DNA from: Fuerstiella sp.
GTDB lineage: Bacteria > Planctomycetota > Planctomycetia > Planctomycetales > Planctomycetaceae
Assembly (NCBI GenBank): GCA_022447185.1
Contig: JAKVAY010000001.1
Span: forward strand, 1 to 64,000
Direction: 5' to 3'
DNA: 64,000 bases
Shown here piece by piece: positions 46,609 through 56,880 of the stretch. A model generated the notes under the pieces. The model ran no database searches. It was given only the letters and a program-made list of their open reading frames with translations, and was not told the DNA's origin. The position numbers were made by a program, and so were the translations under genes. Numbering within the stretch: the stretch's first letter is position 1; each line of letters begins with the position of its first letter.

Positions 46609-47355
46609 TCATCGCGTGCGCATAGCGGTTTTGGAAATCCGGGGAAACCGCTGTTGGGCTGATTCGTCATTTACCGATAGTTGTGCAGCTCCGCCGGTTC
46701 CGAAGAACATCGAAGACGATTGGATTTGCAACGGACGCCGCGCGCCGAGTCGGATAATGATCATCGGCCTGCCCAGACGGTCGGCTTCCTGCAGTACGTT
46801 CTCCGAAGGAAGAACAGTCTGAGGGATCTCTCGGTTGAGCGGATCCAGCTGTTGCGCCAGTTGTGGTTGTTCCAGATAGATGACTCGAGTGACCAGACGA
46901 CCAGCCAGTGCCAGGCGAATGTCATCTCTGGAAAACGGAACCGGCACCGGATACTTATGCTCTTTTCCCGCCGGCGGATGCAGTCGATCGAGAATTTCGA
47001 TGGAAGGATAAAGCTCGGCATCCGGAAATTCAGGCATATGTGCCAGTCGAAGTCGATAAGTGTGACCAGGATTAACGGCGACACGTGCGGGAGATGTGGC
47101 GATCGCCGCAGGTTCACCAGGTCCGGAGTAGACGGAAACCTCAGCACCACCGGGTACCTGAATCCTGACCGGCTGGAGCCAGCTGCTTTGATGGCCGCGA
47201 ATATGGGTCAGCCACCCGGCCGACAGCCCCGGCGGAGTGCGCTGGTTGAGCGGCTGATGAAACGTTCCCTGCTGGGCACAGACTGGTACGGGAAGCAGCG
47301 ACGCAGTAACGAACAAGGCAACAAGCGTCAGAAGTTGCGAGAAACGGTCAGCCAT
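46609..47355 (-). CDS. Secreted protein, paralogue of the upstream lipoprotein
   Basis: A 248-residue protein with a clear signal peptide (LLTLVALFVTASLLPVPVCA). Residues about 80-200 align with the protein encoded upstream (47473-48645): Y-x-L-x-(F/L), LYP(T/S)(L/I)E, VPV, a (E/D)D pair, VT(K/R)VIYL, R(L/M)G and R(F/L)G are shared, in the same order. This marks a family present twice in a row. The family has no name known to me. The gene starts 27 bases after a hairpin. Confidence 0.75.
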   Translation of the reverse strand: MADRFSQLLTLVALFVTASLLPVPVCAQQGTFHQPLNQRTPPGLSAGWLTHIRGHQSSWLQPVRIQVPGGAEVSVYSGPGEPAAIATSPARVAVNPGHTYRLRLAHMPEFPDAELYPSIEILDRLHPPAGKEHKYPVPVPFSRDDIRLALAGRLVTRVIYLEQPQLAQQLDPLNREIPQTVLPSENVLQEADRLGRPMIIIRLGARRPLQIQSSSMFFGTGGAAQLSVNDESAQQRFPRISKTAMRTR

Positions 47356-47381
47356 GGGTTGCGTTCCGTGAAGTAGAAGAA

Positions 47382-47410
47382 GGGCGATCAGGGAATTCCC
47401 TGATTCGCCC
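47382..47410 (-). terminator. Hairpin between two paralogous genes (partial terminator or attenuator)
   Basis: GGGCGA, then the palindrome TCAGGGAATTCCCTGA, then T and TCGCCC. On the minus strand it is followed by TTCTTCT. It is a long stable stem with a weak T-rich tract, between the 47473 stop and the 47355 start, and may reduce expression of the downstream genes relative to the first. Confidence 0.6.
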
Positions 47411-47472
47411 CTCTGCGTTTACTCAGTTCTGATGATCGACATCAGGATTCATTAATTCCTGCCACTTTCAGA

Positions 47473-48645
47473 TCAATAGAGACCGTGAGCGGCCCGCGAA
47501 CCTGGATGAGCTAATTCCCCAGGAGCGTGTGTCGGATGCGTCTCTTCGTACTGAATGTGTCGAACGGGATCGACTGTCTTGATAGGCGGATTGCGTTTGA
47601 CATCGATTAACAAATCGTCCACTGGTGATGAGATTTGATTGTGGCTGCGATCTCGAAATGTAACCGACTGCAGTCCGGCTGGTTTGCCCAGAGGCAGATG
47701 GGGTGGCCCTGGCAGCCCGATTGGTGTGCCAACGCTTGTCATGCCCCACGGGGGAGTCATGCCCATACCTGCAACCGGTGCAATGGGCTGTCCGGGCAGT
47801 CCTCCATGACCAGCAGCAATCATGGCTCCTGGTACACCGTGGATTTCTGCTGGAATCATGGCAATTGGAGTCGGTGGAATATTTTGACCATGTTTACCAC
47901 TGTAAACCGTGTGGGATGCCTGCTGGAAAGTGCCGTTTGCAGCCATCACAGCTGTTGGCATTTCCAGATTCTTGTTGCCGAATCGCAGCACAACCATGAT
48001 GGTGCCCATGCGTTCAGCCTGTTGAACCGGGTCGATGCCTGGGGCGAGCCTGGTGGAAATCAATGTTTCCACACCAGCAATCGCTCGGGACTGATGTTTT
48101 GGATCGGGAAGGTAGATAACCTTTGTCACCATATTATTGTGAGCGACGTTTTCCAGATCTTCTTCGGTAACTTCGACCGGGACAACACTGTGGTCGAGGT
48201 ATTCCCGAGTGTTCGGATCTGTGCCACGAACTTCAAGTGTTGGGTACAACTGGAGTCCTTCGTAGCCCTCCACGGAGAAGCCAGTGAACTTCAGCTGGTA
48301 GACTGCATTTTGCGGAAAATCGAAGCGACTTCCCGAGAACAACTGGTCATCGGCCCAGCCGTCAGACACTTTCCAGCCAATGATCATCCCAGGCTGTCCG
48401 GTAAATTTGACCTGAGTCGCCGCAGCCGGGTGCCCATAAGCACCCACATGGGAATTTGAGTGGGAAGTATACTGGAGGACGCCCGGTCCCGGACCGTCCA
48501 CACCAGGTCCTGGTCGCGCAAGTCTCTCAGCAGGAGGGTTGACGTAGTCGTTTGGTTTCAGCACGCTGCTGCCACTCCCGTCCAGGCCAGCACACCCCAT
48601 TGAGACAACCGTGAGGGCGCCCAAAGCCAAAAATTTAAACCTCAT
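47473..48645 (-). CDS. Lipoprotein of a paralogous secreted family
   Basis: A 390-residue lipoprotein: signal with lipobox (LALGALTVVSMGC), a Pro/Gly-rich spacer, then the shared domain (about residues 85-235: VYQLKFTGFSVEGYEGLQLY, NMVTKVIYLPDP, GTIMVVLRFGNKN). After it comes a Gly/Pro/Met-rich part without clear domain, for example GMTPPWGMTSVGTPIGLPG. GGAAGGG lies at the correct distance from 48645, which decides the start against a frame open to 48702. It is the first gene of the three-gene block. Function unknown; probably structural in the envelope. Confidence 0.78.
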   Translation of the reverse strand: MRFKFLALGALTVVSMGCAGLDGSGSSVLKPNDYVNPPAERLARPGPGVDGPGPGVLQYTSHSNSHVGAYGHPAAATQVKFTGQPGMIIGWKVSDGWADDQLFSGSRFDFPQNAVYQLKFTGFSVEGYEGLQLYPTLEVRGTDPNTREYLDHSVVPVEVTEEDLENVAHNNMVTKVIYLPDPKHQSRAIAGVETLISTRLAPGIDPVQQAERMGTIMVVLRFGNKNLEMPTAVMAANGTFQQASHTVYSGKHGQNIPPTPIAMIPAEIHGVPGAMIAAGHGGLPGQPIAPVAGMGMTPPWGMTSVGTPIGLPGPPHLPLGKPAGLQSVTFRDRSHNQISSPVDDLLIDVKRNPPIKTVDPVRHIQYEETHPTHAPGELAHPGSRAAHGLY

Positions 48646-48914
48646 TGGAAACCCTTCCGTGAGATGTTGATTGTTCGCACCAACGTTCACCCACCACTCC
48701 ACCGTACCTGAGTGTGAGGACTTGAATCACAAATCAGGATGCGGTCTGGCAGTTTGCTGTCGACCAGAACTTGTCTCTGAAGATAGAATTCGCAAGCTGT
48801 CCGGCACCCAAACAACCATGTAGAGGGTGCATCAGCGAACAGAAAACGGTCTGTCACTCCTAGATGTCGGGTCAAAACCACCCAATTCTTTCGCAAAACC
48901 AGTACTTTCCGAAC

Positions 48915-49991
48915 ATGAAGCATAAACTGCACAATTTAACAGTCTGTCCGACGCTCTGTATTGCGGCAGTTTTCGCCGTCATAATGTGGGCGGTCATCTT
49001 TTCCGCTCCTTTGTTCGGAGAGGATGATTCAGGAGCGTCCACAACAGGGTCAGTCAACTCAGCCACATCTGTTGTTACCGACTTCGATGCGCTGGAGGTG
49101 CTTAATGGCGTGCGCGACCGCCTGGAAGCACTGCAGTATCTGCAGTGCAACCTCTACGAGTATGTCCATTTGTCGGAGTTGAGGTTCTACGCCAGGGGAC
49201 AGTATGCCCAGGCGGGCAACAACAGAGTCCGTGTGGAATTCAAAATCTTCCCGATTCGCGGCGTTCGGCAAACAGATAAAGCGACGCTCGAACTTGGCGG
49301 GGAGCCGGAAGACACCGGTAAGCAGCAGCCAACCGGCGAGTTGACGCAGGTCAGCGACGGAAATTCATTGTGGACGTACTGGAAGAACGGAGACGTGACC
49401 CGTCTGACGCGTCGGGATATTCAGGAGATTCTCAAAGTGGCGAGTGAGTCAGAGAAATTCGACGCGGATCATATGCTGGCAGACCTGGGGACTGGTGGTC
49501 TTCAATCGCTGATCGCTCGTCTGCAGCTGGGCATGGAGTTTGGAAAAGTTCGCGAGCAGTCGCTCGATGGTTCCAGGCTACTTGTCATCTCCGGAAGATG
49601 GACCGCTGAGTCTCTAAAGAAGTATTTCAACGTTGAAGATCGTACAGCGACACGACCAAACTGGATGCCGGAGTATGTGCGTGTCTACGTTGATGCGGAT
49701 GCGATGCTGCCACGACGGATTCAGTACCTGAAACGCCACCCCAATCCGGAAGAGAAAAGAGTCCGTCCGTTGATTACGCTGGACTTTCGTGCAATGACGA
49801 TCACCGATACGGTTGACGAAAGTCAATTCCACTTTGAAGCACCCGAAGGTGAACTCGAACTGGATGAGACGAGTCGCACAATCGAAATGATTCAGCAGGC
49901 CGCCAGCCAGTCAGCTGAAGCGATACCCACGGTGTCTGATTCAATCAGTAATCAGGTTGAAGACATCAACGCGGGCGAATCTGCGAAATGA
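48915..49991 (+). CDS. LolA-like exported protein of unknown function
   Basis: A 358-residue protein with an N-terminal hydrophobic signal (CIAAVFAVIMWAVIFSAPLF). The main part (GVRDRLEALQYLQCNLYEYV ... NSLWTYWKNGDVTRLTRRDI ... EYVRVYVDADAMLPRRIQYL) has the long curved beta-sheet pattern of the LolA/LppX/DUF1571 group that binds lipids or lipoproteins. It overlaps no gene but is followed after 37 bases by a VWA protein. Divergent from the three-gene block. Role in lipid or lipoprotein transport is an inference from fold type. Confidence 0.7.
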   Translation: MKHKLHNLTVCPTLCIAAVFAVIMWAVIFSAPLFGEDDSGASTTGSVNSATSVVTDFDALEVLNGVRDRLEALQYLQCNLYEYVHLSELRFYARGQYAQAGNNRVRVEFKIFPIRGVRQTDKATLELGGEPEDTGKQQPTGELTQVSDGNSLWTYWKNGDVTRLTRRDIQEILKVASESEKFDADHMLADLGTGGLQSLIARLQLGMEFGKVREQSLDGSRLLVISGRWTAESLKKYFNVEDRTATRPNWMPEYVRVYVDADAMLPRRIQYLKRHPNPEEKRVRPLITLDFRAMTITDTVDESQFHFEAPEGELELDETSRTIEMIQQAASQSAEAIPTVSDSISNQVEDINAGESAK

Positions 49992-50028
49992 ATTGCTCTT
50001 CAGCCTCATCCGACGTGGAAACACAACA

Positions 50029-51030
50029 ATGCCATTCCGGCTTACCGCGGCAAAAACGTCCGAGGCGCAGTTTCTGCAGTCTTTGCTTCCGAGCAGCGTG
50101 GCGTCGATCGCGCTTCATGGCCTGATCATCGGGACGATCCTATTGATGTCTCGAGGCTGTGAACCGGGTGTGCCGGTGGACGCCGGAGGCGAAGAATTTC
50201 ACACGGTTGGACTAACGCAGCTCTTTCCTGACAAACCGACGGTCCATACAAACTCAGACCTTCCGGCGTCAAACGAGTTCAACCCCCCGCAAGAGGGTGA
50301 AATTGATCCGGTCGTCCCCGAGACGCCGCCGAATGTTGAGCAACTGTTGTCGGACTATCGTTCGTCCGAGTCTGCTGAAGCCATGAAATTGCCGAATGTC
50401 ACTGGAATCGGCGCATTGATGTCGGGTGCTGATGCACCTGTTCGGCTGATTTCACCTCCCGGAGGACATTCGAAAGGAGGTTCACCGGAATCAGGTCCGG
50501 ACAAGACAGCTTTCATGAATATTACCGACAGCGGGCGGCGATTTGTGTATCTGATTGATACGTCCGGCAGCATGAACAATGGTGGTCGCATGGAACTGGC
50601 TCAGTCGCAGTTGCTGGCCAGTCTGCGCATGCTGGAGGCACACCAGGAATTTCAGGTCATTTTTTACGGGGATGTGCCGATTCAGATGCGTTTGAGAGGT
50701 AGAGCAACGGATGTTTATCGGGCGACCTCGGCCAATCTTAATTTGGCAAAGGACGCGATTGAGGCCGTTGATTCCGGAGGAGGGACCATGCATCTGCCGG
50801 CACTGCTTGCAGCTCTCAGGTTGAATCCGGACGTGGTGTATTTTCTAACCGACGGACAGAATGCCAGTCTGACCCGGTCAGACCTGCGGAAGCTTTTGCG
50901 GGAGAATTCAGGTGGTGCTCGTGTTCACGTCGTGGAGTTTGCTGCGGGAAACCCAGAATTCCGTGAACCTACGTGGCTCCAGTTGCTCGCGAGTGAAACC
51001 AGCGGTGAGTACCGTCGCATACAGCGGTGA
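50029..51030 (+). CDS. Membrane-anchored von Willebrand factor A domain protein
   Basis: A 333-residue protein: one N-terminal membrane segment (about 25-45, SVASIALHGLIIGTILLM), a proline-rich periplasmic stretch, then a VWA domain from residue about 170. The metal-ion adhesion site DTSGSMNN (DxSxS) is intact, and the later Thr (GGGTMHLP) and Asp (LTDGQN) are there. Such proteins mediate protein contacts in a metal-dependent way. It follows the LolA-like gene by 37 bases and may be in one operon with it. A longer in-frame start at 49957 overlaps the LolA-like gene and is unlikely. Confidence 0.82.
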   Translation: MPFRLTAAKTSEAQFLQSLLPSSVASIALHGLIIGTILLMSRGCEPGVPVDAGGEEFHTVGLTQLFPDKPTVHTNSDLPASNEFNPPQEGEIDPVVPETPPNVEQLLSDYRSSESAEAMKLPNVTGIGALMSGADAPVRLISPPGGHSKGGSPESGPDKTAFMNITDSGRRFVYLIDTSGSMNNGGRMELAQSQLLASLRMLEAHQEFQVIFYGDVPIQMRLRGRATDVYRATSANLNLAKDAIEAVDSGGGTMHLPALLAALRLNPDVVYFLTDGQNASLTRSDLRKLLRENSGGARVHVVEFAAGNPEFREPTWLQLLASETSGEYRRIQR

Positions 51031-51041
51031 CATGTACCTGA

Positions 51042-52271
<1,230 letters not shown>

Positions 52272-52360
52272 AACGAGAGGCCGTTGCAAAATTAAGAGAA
52301 GGCGGCTGTATCCGAGGCACATTCGTTGTCAGCATTCAGAAATTTCCGGGTAATATTGTC

Positions 52361-52741
52361 ATGACTGCTCATACGATCCGTCTTGCCGGTCCGTGGGAAC
52401 AGCAAACGGAGGGTGCCATTGCCGAGCCGACTGTGCTTCCTTGCTGCGTTTCCAGTGATGAGCGGCCGACAGCATTGATTCGGAAGTTCCATCGCCCCAG
52501 CGGACTCACTGACAAGAGTAAGATCCACATCATCATCACGGTGGACACAGACTCGCTCGATGCCACGCTGAACGGTCAACCCATTCCTGCTTCTGACTGC
52601 CAGCGATCCGGGTCCTGGTTCCAGATTTCGCTGGATGTCACAGCGATGCTGGAATCATTCAATGCACTCAGCATTCGCCGTCACGAAAATCAGGGACTGA
52701 CGTTGCGGACGGCCGTCATTCGAATCCAGGATGACGATTGA
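52361..52741 (+). CDS. Small beta-rich protein of unknown function
   Basis: A 126-residue protein without a named family. It begins IRLAGPWEQQ, resembling the start of glycoside hydrolase family 2 N-terminal jelly rolls (carbohydrate-binding), and continues with short beta strands (SKIHIIITVDTDSLDATLNG, FQISLDVTAMLESFNALSI). It may be a stand-alone jelly-roll domain. It converges with the hydrolase on the minus strand, 3 bases away. Confidence 0.6.
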   Translation: MTAHTIRLAGPWEQQTEGAIAEPTVLPCCVSSDERPTALIRKFHRPSGLTDKSKIHIIITVDTDSLDATLNGQPIPASDCQRSGSWFQISLDVTAMLESFNALSIRRHENQGLTLRTAVIRIQDDD

Positions 52742-52744
52742 TTA

Positions 52745-53935
52745 CTACCGCGCATTGAGGTCCATGCGATTCAGCAACAGGGCCAGATGAGCGGGGAGCC
52801 ACTGAAGTGTGGTGGCGATCCCGTGGCCAAAGACACTTGTTTCCGATGAGGCCCCCGCATGCTCAGGGTTGTCGGATTGATAGTCCACCAGCAGGTTGTG
52901 ACCGTCCGCGTGACAGCGCGTTCCCGTTTTCCAGCGCGCACAAAGGTGCTGGAGATGTTTGATTGGAATCAGACTCGTATCAATCGTGAGTGTGGGAGGT
53001 TCCAGACCCCTCAGCAACAATTCAGAAATTCGTCTGTTCCGTTCAATTTGCGCAGGTGTTGGCGGGACAACATCTGTTCCGGCGATGGCAAATGCCTGAA
53101 CCCAGTCGCCATAGTTCGCATCGATAATGTCCGTTGGAACCGGGGGGAACACTGGCTGTGTCGTGATCTGCATTGGGTCATCCGCCCTGCGATCAAACAG
53201 AATGTGATACAACTGGTTGACTCCGCTTGTATCCCAGCCATACCGCACTGGTGTTCCAAAGGTAGCGACTGTCACATGTTCAGCCAGTGGGTGAGGTGAC
53301 TGACTACTTTTCAGTGTTTGATATGCACGTTGCCAGTGTTCCTCACTGGGATGGCCGCATGCCTCAAAGAATTGGTCAACGGATTTGCGATGATTTGCCA
53401 ACAGGTTTGTCAACAGAGCGAACCCGTTTCCAGCGTGTGAATGCCCCCACAGCAGCACCTGTTCCGGCAGGATAAGGTCAAGGCTGACAATGTGACTGAG
53501 CAACCGAACCGCCAGGTCTGCTCGCGCAAAATGATGATTCTGCCCCGTCCAGGGGGGATCAAGCAGTATGACGTCAGGATCACTGCTGACGAGTTCCTCA
53601 AAACGCAGAGTGAATTCTTCCGTGTAGTTCCCGGTGTCATCCGCCACATTATCGAAGATTCTCTGTATTTTTCTTTCGATCCGATCGGCGGCGGCATGAA
53701 TCTTTGGGCCGATCAGGGGCAGTTGTCTCGGGACTGTCCTGAGGGTACCTGCAATGTTGAAGGGATCGTTCCCGGCAAATGTTCCAGGAACGACAACCAC
53801 CTGTCGCACCGAATGATGAGTATGTAGTCGGCCAAACTGGACGCGACCGGGATCCATGCTCAGAACGTGTCGAGTTGGCGTAATTTGAGGCGTTGTCGGA
53901 TACGACTGATGTCGAAATCGATTGTTGTGTGGCAT
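52745..53935 (-). CDS. Alpha/beta hydrolase-like protein
   Basis: A 396-residue protein. The nucleophile elbow LLWGHSHAGNG and an N-terminal VVVVPGTFAG (oxyanion approach) fit an alpha/beta hydrolase; the acid may be in an Asp after the elbow and the His in DGHNLL near the end. No signal peptide. It lies 55 bases after the sugar-transport permease on the same strand and could belong to that operon. Substrate unknown. The start at 53935 is ATG, with a longer frame open to 53968. Confidence 0.7.
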   Translation of the reverse strand: MPHNNRFRHQSYPTTPQITPTRHVLSMDPGRVQFGRLHTHHSVRQVVVVPGTFAGNDPFNIAGTLRTVPRQLPLIGPKIHAAADRIERKIQRIFDNVADDTGNYTEEFTLRFEELVSSDPDVILLDPPWTGQNHHFARADLAVRLLSHIVSLDLILPEQVLLWGHSHAGNGFALLTNLLANHRKSVDQFFEACGHPSEEHWQRAYQTLKSSQSPHPLAEHVTVATFGTPVRYGWDTSGVNQLYHILFDRRADDPMQITTQPVFPPVPTDIIDANYGDWVQAFAIAGTDVVPPTPAQIERNRRISELLLRGLEPPTLTIDTSLIPIKHLQHLCARWKTGTRCHADGHNLLVDYQSDNPEHAGASSETSVFGHGIATTLQWLPAHLALLLNRMDLNAR

Positions 53936-53990
53936 GCAGAGTCCCTGTGGTTGGCAGGCGATGAGCAATCCAGGGTTGCCTTGTGATGCA

Positions 53991-55322
53991 TTATGACACC
54001 CCGCCAGAACGCTGTCGCTTGAGATTGTCGATCAGTACAGCAATCAGCAGCACGGCCCCCAGAATGATTTGCTGTTCATAAGCACCGACATTCAGCAGAT
54101 TCATTCCATTCTTGATCACAGCGATAATGAACGCCCCAATCAGTGTTCCCAGAATCCGACCTTCACCACCCATGAGCGACGTACCACCGACGACGACTGC
54201 GGCAATCACTTCCAATTCGTACATCATTCCCAGCTTGGGGTCTCCGGTTGCCAGTTTAGACGACAGAATCAGCCCACCCAGCCCGGCCAGTGTTCCACAG
54301 GTGATGTATACCGTAACCAGTACACGTCGAACGGGAACGCCACAGAGTCGAGCGGCTTCCTGATTGCCACCGACAGCGTAAACATATCGTCCAAGTGCCG
54401 TGTGAGTCATGACGACATGGGCAACGCCGTAGAGCACGATCATCATCAGCACAGGTATCGGTATTCCCAGGGCTGTTCCGGATCCGACGACGGTCCAGCT
54501 TTCGGGCAGTGCAGAAATCGATGTCCCGTCTGCGATCAAATACGCCAGACCCCGGGCCATCATCATCATGCTGAGTGAAACGATAAATGGCGGAATGTGA
54601 AATCGAGTTACCATCACACCGTGAAACCCTCCTGCAGCACTGCAGATACCCAGTGCCGCCGCGACACCAGTCAGCATGGCTCCCGGTCCGGCGTTTACTC
54701 CTCCCATTTCGCGAATGACGATTGCGGCCATTACTGACGCCAGTGCGACCAGCGATCCAACACTCAGATCAATTCCTCCGGTGATAATGACCATGGTCAT
54801 TCCTACTGCGATGACCGCATAGATGGCGGTTTGGTTCGCCACACTCAGCAGGTTGTTCGTCTGTGCGAACACCGGCCAGCTGTAAGGCTGTGGAGAGACT
54901 CGTTGGCCCAAATCGCCGGCATCAAAACGATCGAAGACAGTCCATCGCTCAGCAATCCCCGACACTGCCACGTGGGTCAGGGACACACCGTCATCCAGTG
55001 CACTCGTAATGGTACGGCGGGCGTCGGACGGGTTACCGGAAACAGTCCGTGCCACAGTTGCCCCACCGTCGCTGAGACGTTGTTCAGCGGCCTGAACAAA
55101 GGCCTGTTCCACATCGGATGCTCCGGCCACCACGATCACAACAGCCTGAGCATTTTGAGCCAGAATTGTTTCGGCGACCGTATGTCCTGCATCAGCGCCG
55201 ACGGGTGTTTGTTTTTTCCACGTAAGGATCGTGAACAGGAGCATCAACAGCAACAGGACGAAGATCATCCCATAGCCGGAGACAAACCGGTGAAGTTGAT
55301 TTGGTCGCTGGTCCGCCATCAT
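53991..55322 (-). CDS. Sugar ABC transporter permease (RbsC-like) with large insert after first membrane segment
   Basis: A 443-residue permease of the ribose/xylose-type (BPD_transp_2) family. The core from about residue 165 (AIYAVIAVGMTMVIITGGID, then LSVGSLVALASV) to the end is normal. Between the first membrane segment (about 17-36) and this core lies an extra region of about 120 residues, soluble-looking with an alpha/beta pattern (NAQAVVIVVAGASDV, ITSALDDGVSLTHVAVSGI). Typical RbsC is about 320 residues. The insert would face the periplasm and recalls half of a substrate-binding-protein fold. The ATG at 55322 is 4 bases after the ATPase stop (55327). Confidence 0.88.
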   Translation of the reverse strand: MMADQRPNQLHRFVSGYGMIFVLLLLMLLFTILTWKKQTPVGADAGHTVAETILAQNAQAVVIVVAGASDVEQAFVQAAEQRLSDGGATVARTVSGNPSDARRTITSALDDGVSLTHVAVSGIAERWTVFDRFDAGDLGQRVSPQPYSWPVFAQTNNLLSVANQTAIYAVIAVGMTMVIITGGIDLSVGSLVALASVMAAIVIREMGGVNAGPGAMLTGVAAALGICSAAGGFHGVMVTRFHIPPFIVSLSMMMMARGLAYLIADGTSISALPESWTVVGSGTALGIPIPVLMMIVLYGVAHVVMTHTALGRYVYAVGGNQEAARLCGVPVRRVLVTVYITCGTLAGLGGLILSSKLATGDPKLGMMYELEVIAAVVVGGTSLMGGEGRILGTLIGAFIIAVIKNGMNLLNVGAYEQQIILGAVLLIAVLIDNLKRQRSGGVS

Positions 55323-55326
55323 AAAC

Positions 55327-56856
55327 TCAACCCAAAGCGTCCTGCCGCTTTTGTGATGACATTGCCATCGTTGACGAGCTGTCAATAGCCAAAGTCATCA
55401 GCTGTTCCTGTGTCGCTGTGGGTACTTCTCTGACTTCACCGGCAATGTGACCCGCATGCATCACGAGAATCCGGTCACTCATACCGAGTATTTCGGGCAA
55501 CTCTGAGCTGACCATTACGATTGCCCGCCCGTCAGCCGCCAGCGAATTCATCAGTTGGTATATTTCATGGCGCGCCCCGACGTCAATGCCACGCGTGGGT
55601 TCGTCAAAAACAACGATTCTCGCGTTGCGCTCAAGCCATCGCGCCAGCAGAATTTTCTGCTGGTTACCACCGGAAAGACTGGACGCCTGCTGTCGGGAGC
55701 TGGAGATTCTGATCTGAAGTGACTTGACGTATTTCGAAAAGGCTGCGAGTTCTGTGCGGCTGTCAATGAATCCGTTCCGTGAGAATGCCGGAAGGCTGGC
55801 TAAAGAAAAATTCTCAAGCACGCTGCGGCCCTGTATCAGTCCTTCATTTTTTCGGTCTTCGGTCAGCAGACAGATGCCGTTGCGGATTGCGTCGCGAGGA
55901 GACCTGATGGTCAGTAGCTGTCCGTCGACTTCGATGGTTCCTGAATTCGGGCGATCTGCTCCGAAAATCAGACGCAGCAATTCCGTGCGGCCGGCGCCGA
56001 CGAGTCCTGTAATCCCAAGAATCTCCCCGGCACGCACATTGAAACTTACATTGTTGACGACGTTGTGCCGCGTGAGTCCGCGGACACGCATGCGAACGTC
56101 TCCGACCTGCACACTGCGTTTTGGATATTCATGAGTGATCGCGCGGCCCACCATCATTTCAATGAGTGACTGCCGCGAAAACTCTTCTGCTGGCCTTGTT
56201 GAGATGTGGCAGCCGTCACGCAGTACACAAATTGTGTCCGAGATCGCGAAAACTTCATCAAGGCGATGGCTGACATAAATGATGCCAATTCCCTGCAGGG
56301 TGAGTTCTCGGATGATTTGCATCAGGCTGTCCACTTCTCGTGGCGTAAGCGCAGCTGTCGGTTCATCCATTACCAGAAGGCGAACGTCCCGCAGGAGCGC
56401 GCGTGCGATTTCGACAATCTGCTGCTGAGCTACCGACAGATCTCGACACGGTGAATCCAGGGGGATTGAAACGCCCAGCCGCTCGAAGACATTTTTGGCA
56501 CGTTGTCGTTCATCCCGGTGATTCAACAGTGACGATTCCCGACCCAGGAACAGGTTCTCAACGGGTGACAAATCAGGAACCAGATTGAATTCCTGATAGA
56601 TGACTCCAATTCCCGCTCGAATGGCACTTACCGGATCTCGAAACACAACGGACTGACCGTCCATTGTCAATTTGCCGCGATCCGGCTGATGTGCGCCGGC
56701 GAGGATTCGGATCAAAGTACTCTTGCCAGCTCCATTTTCACCGACCAGTCCAAGGACCCGGCCGGCGTGGACGCGAAGAGACACATCCTCCAGTGCACGT
56801 ACACCGGGAAATGATTTGCTGATCCCTGAGATGTGGAGCAGCACTGAAGACCCCAT
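55327..56856 (-). CDS. Sugar ABC transporter ATP-binding protein (RbsA-type, duplicated)
   Basis: A 509-residue double ABC ATPase energising import of a monosaccharide. First domain: Walker A GENGAGKSTLIR, signature LSVAQQQIVEIARAL, Walker B LLVMDEPTAAL. Second domain: GLVGAGRTELLR (non-consensus Walker A, usual in RbsA), LSGGNQQKILLARWL, VVFDEPTRGID. Second gene of a transport operon, between the binding protein (24 bases upstream) and the permease (4 bases downstream). Confidence 0.95.
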   Translation of the reverse strand: MGSSVLLHISGISKSFPGVRALEDVSLRVHAGRVLGLVGENGAGKSTLIRILAGAHQPDRGKLTMDGQSVVFRDPVSAIRAGIGVIYQEFNLVPDLSPVENLFLGRESSLLNHRDERQRAKNVFERLGVSIPLDSPCRDLSVAQQQIVEIARALLRDVRLLVMDEPTAALTPREVDSLMQIIRELTLQGIGIIYVSHRLDEVFAISDTICVLRDGCHISTRPAEEFSRQSLIEMMVGRAITHEYPKRSVQVGDVRMRVRGLTRHNVVNNVSFNVRAGEILGITGLVGAGRTELLRLIFGADRPNSGTIEVDGQLLTIRSPRDAIRNGICLLTEDRKNEGLIQGRSVLENFSLASLPAFSRNGFIDSRTELAAFSKYVKSLQIRISSSRQQASSLSGGNQQKILLARWLERNARIVVFDEPTRGIDVGARHEIYQLMNSLAADGRAIVMVSSELPEILGMSDRILVMHAGHIAGEVREVPTATQEQLMTLAIDSSSTMAMSSQKRQDALG

Positions 56857-56880
56857 GTTGAGAATCGGTTTTCCGTGATG

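Noticed and set aside
47635-48459. Long plus frame (274 codons) opposite the lipoprotein gene
   Set aside because: It mirrors a well-supported secreted protein; composition is rich in Cys, His and Trp as expected from antisense.
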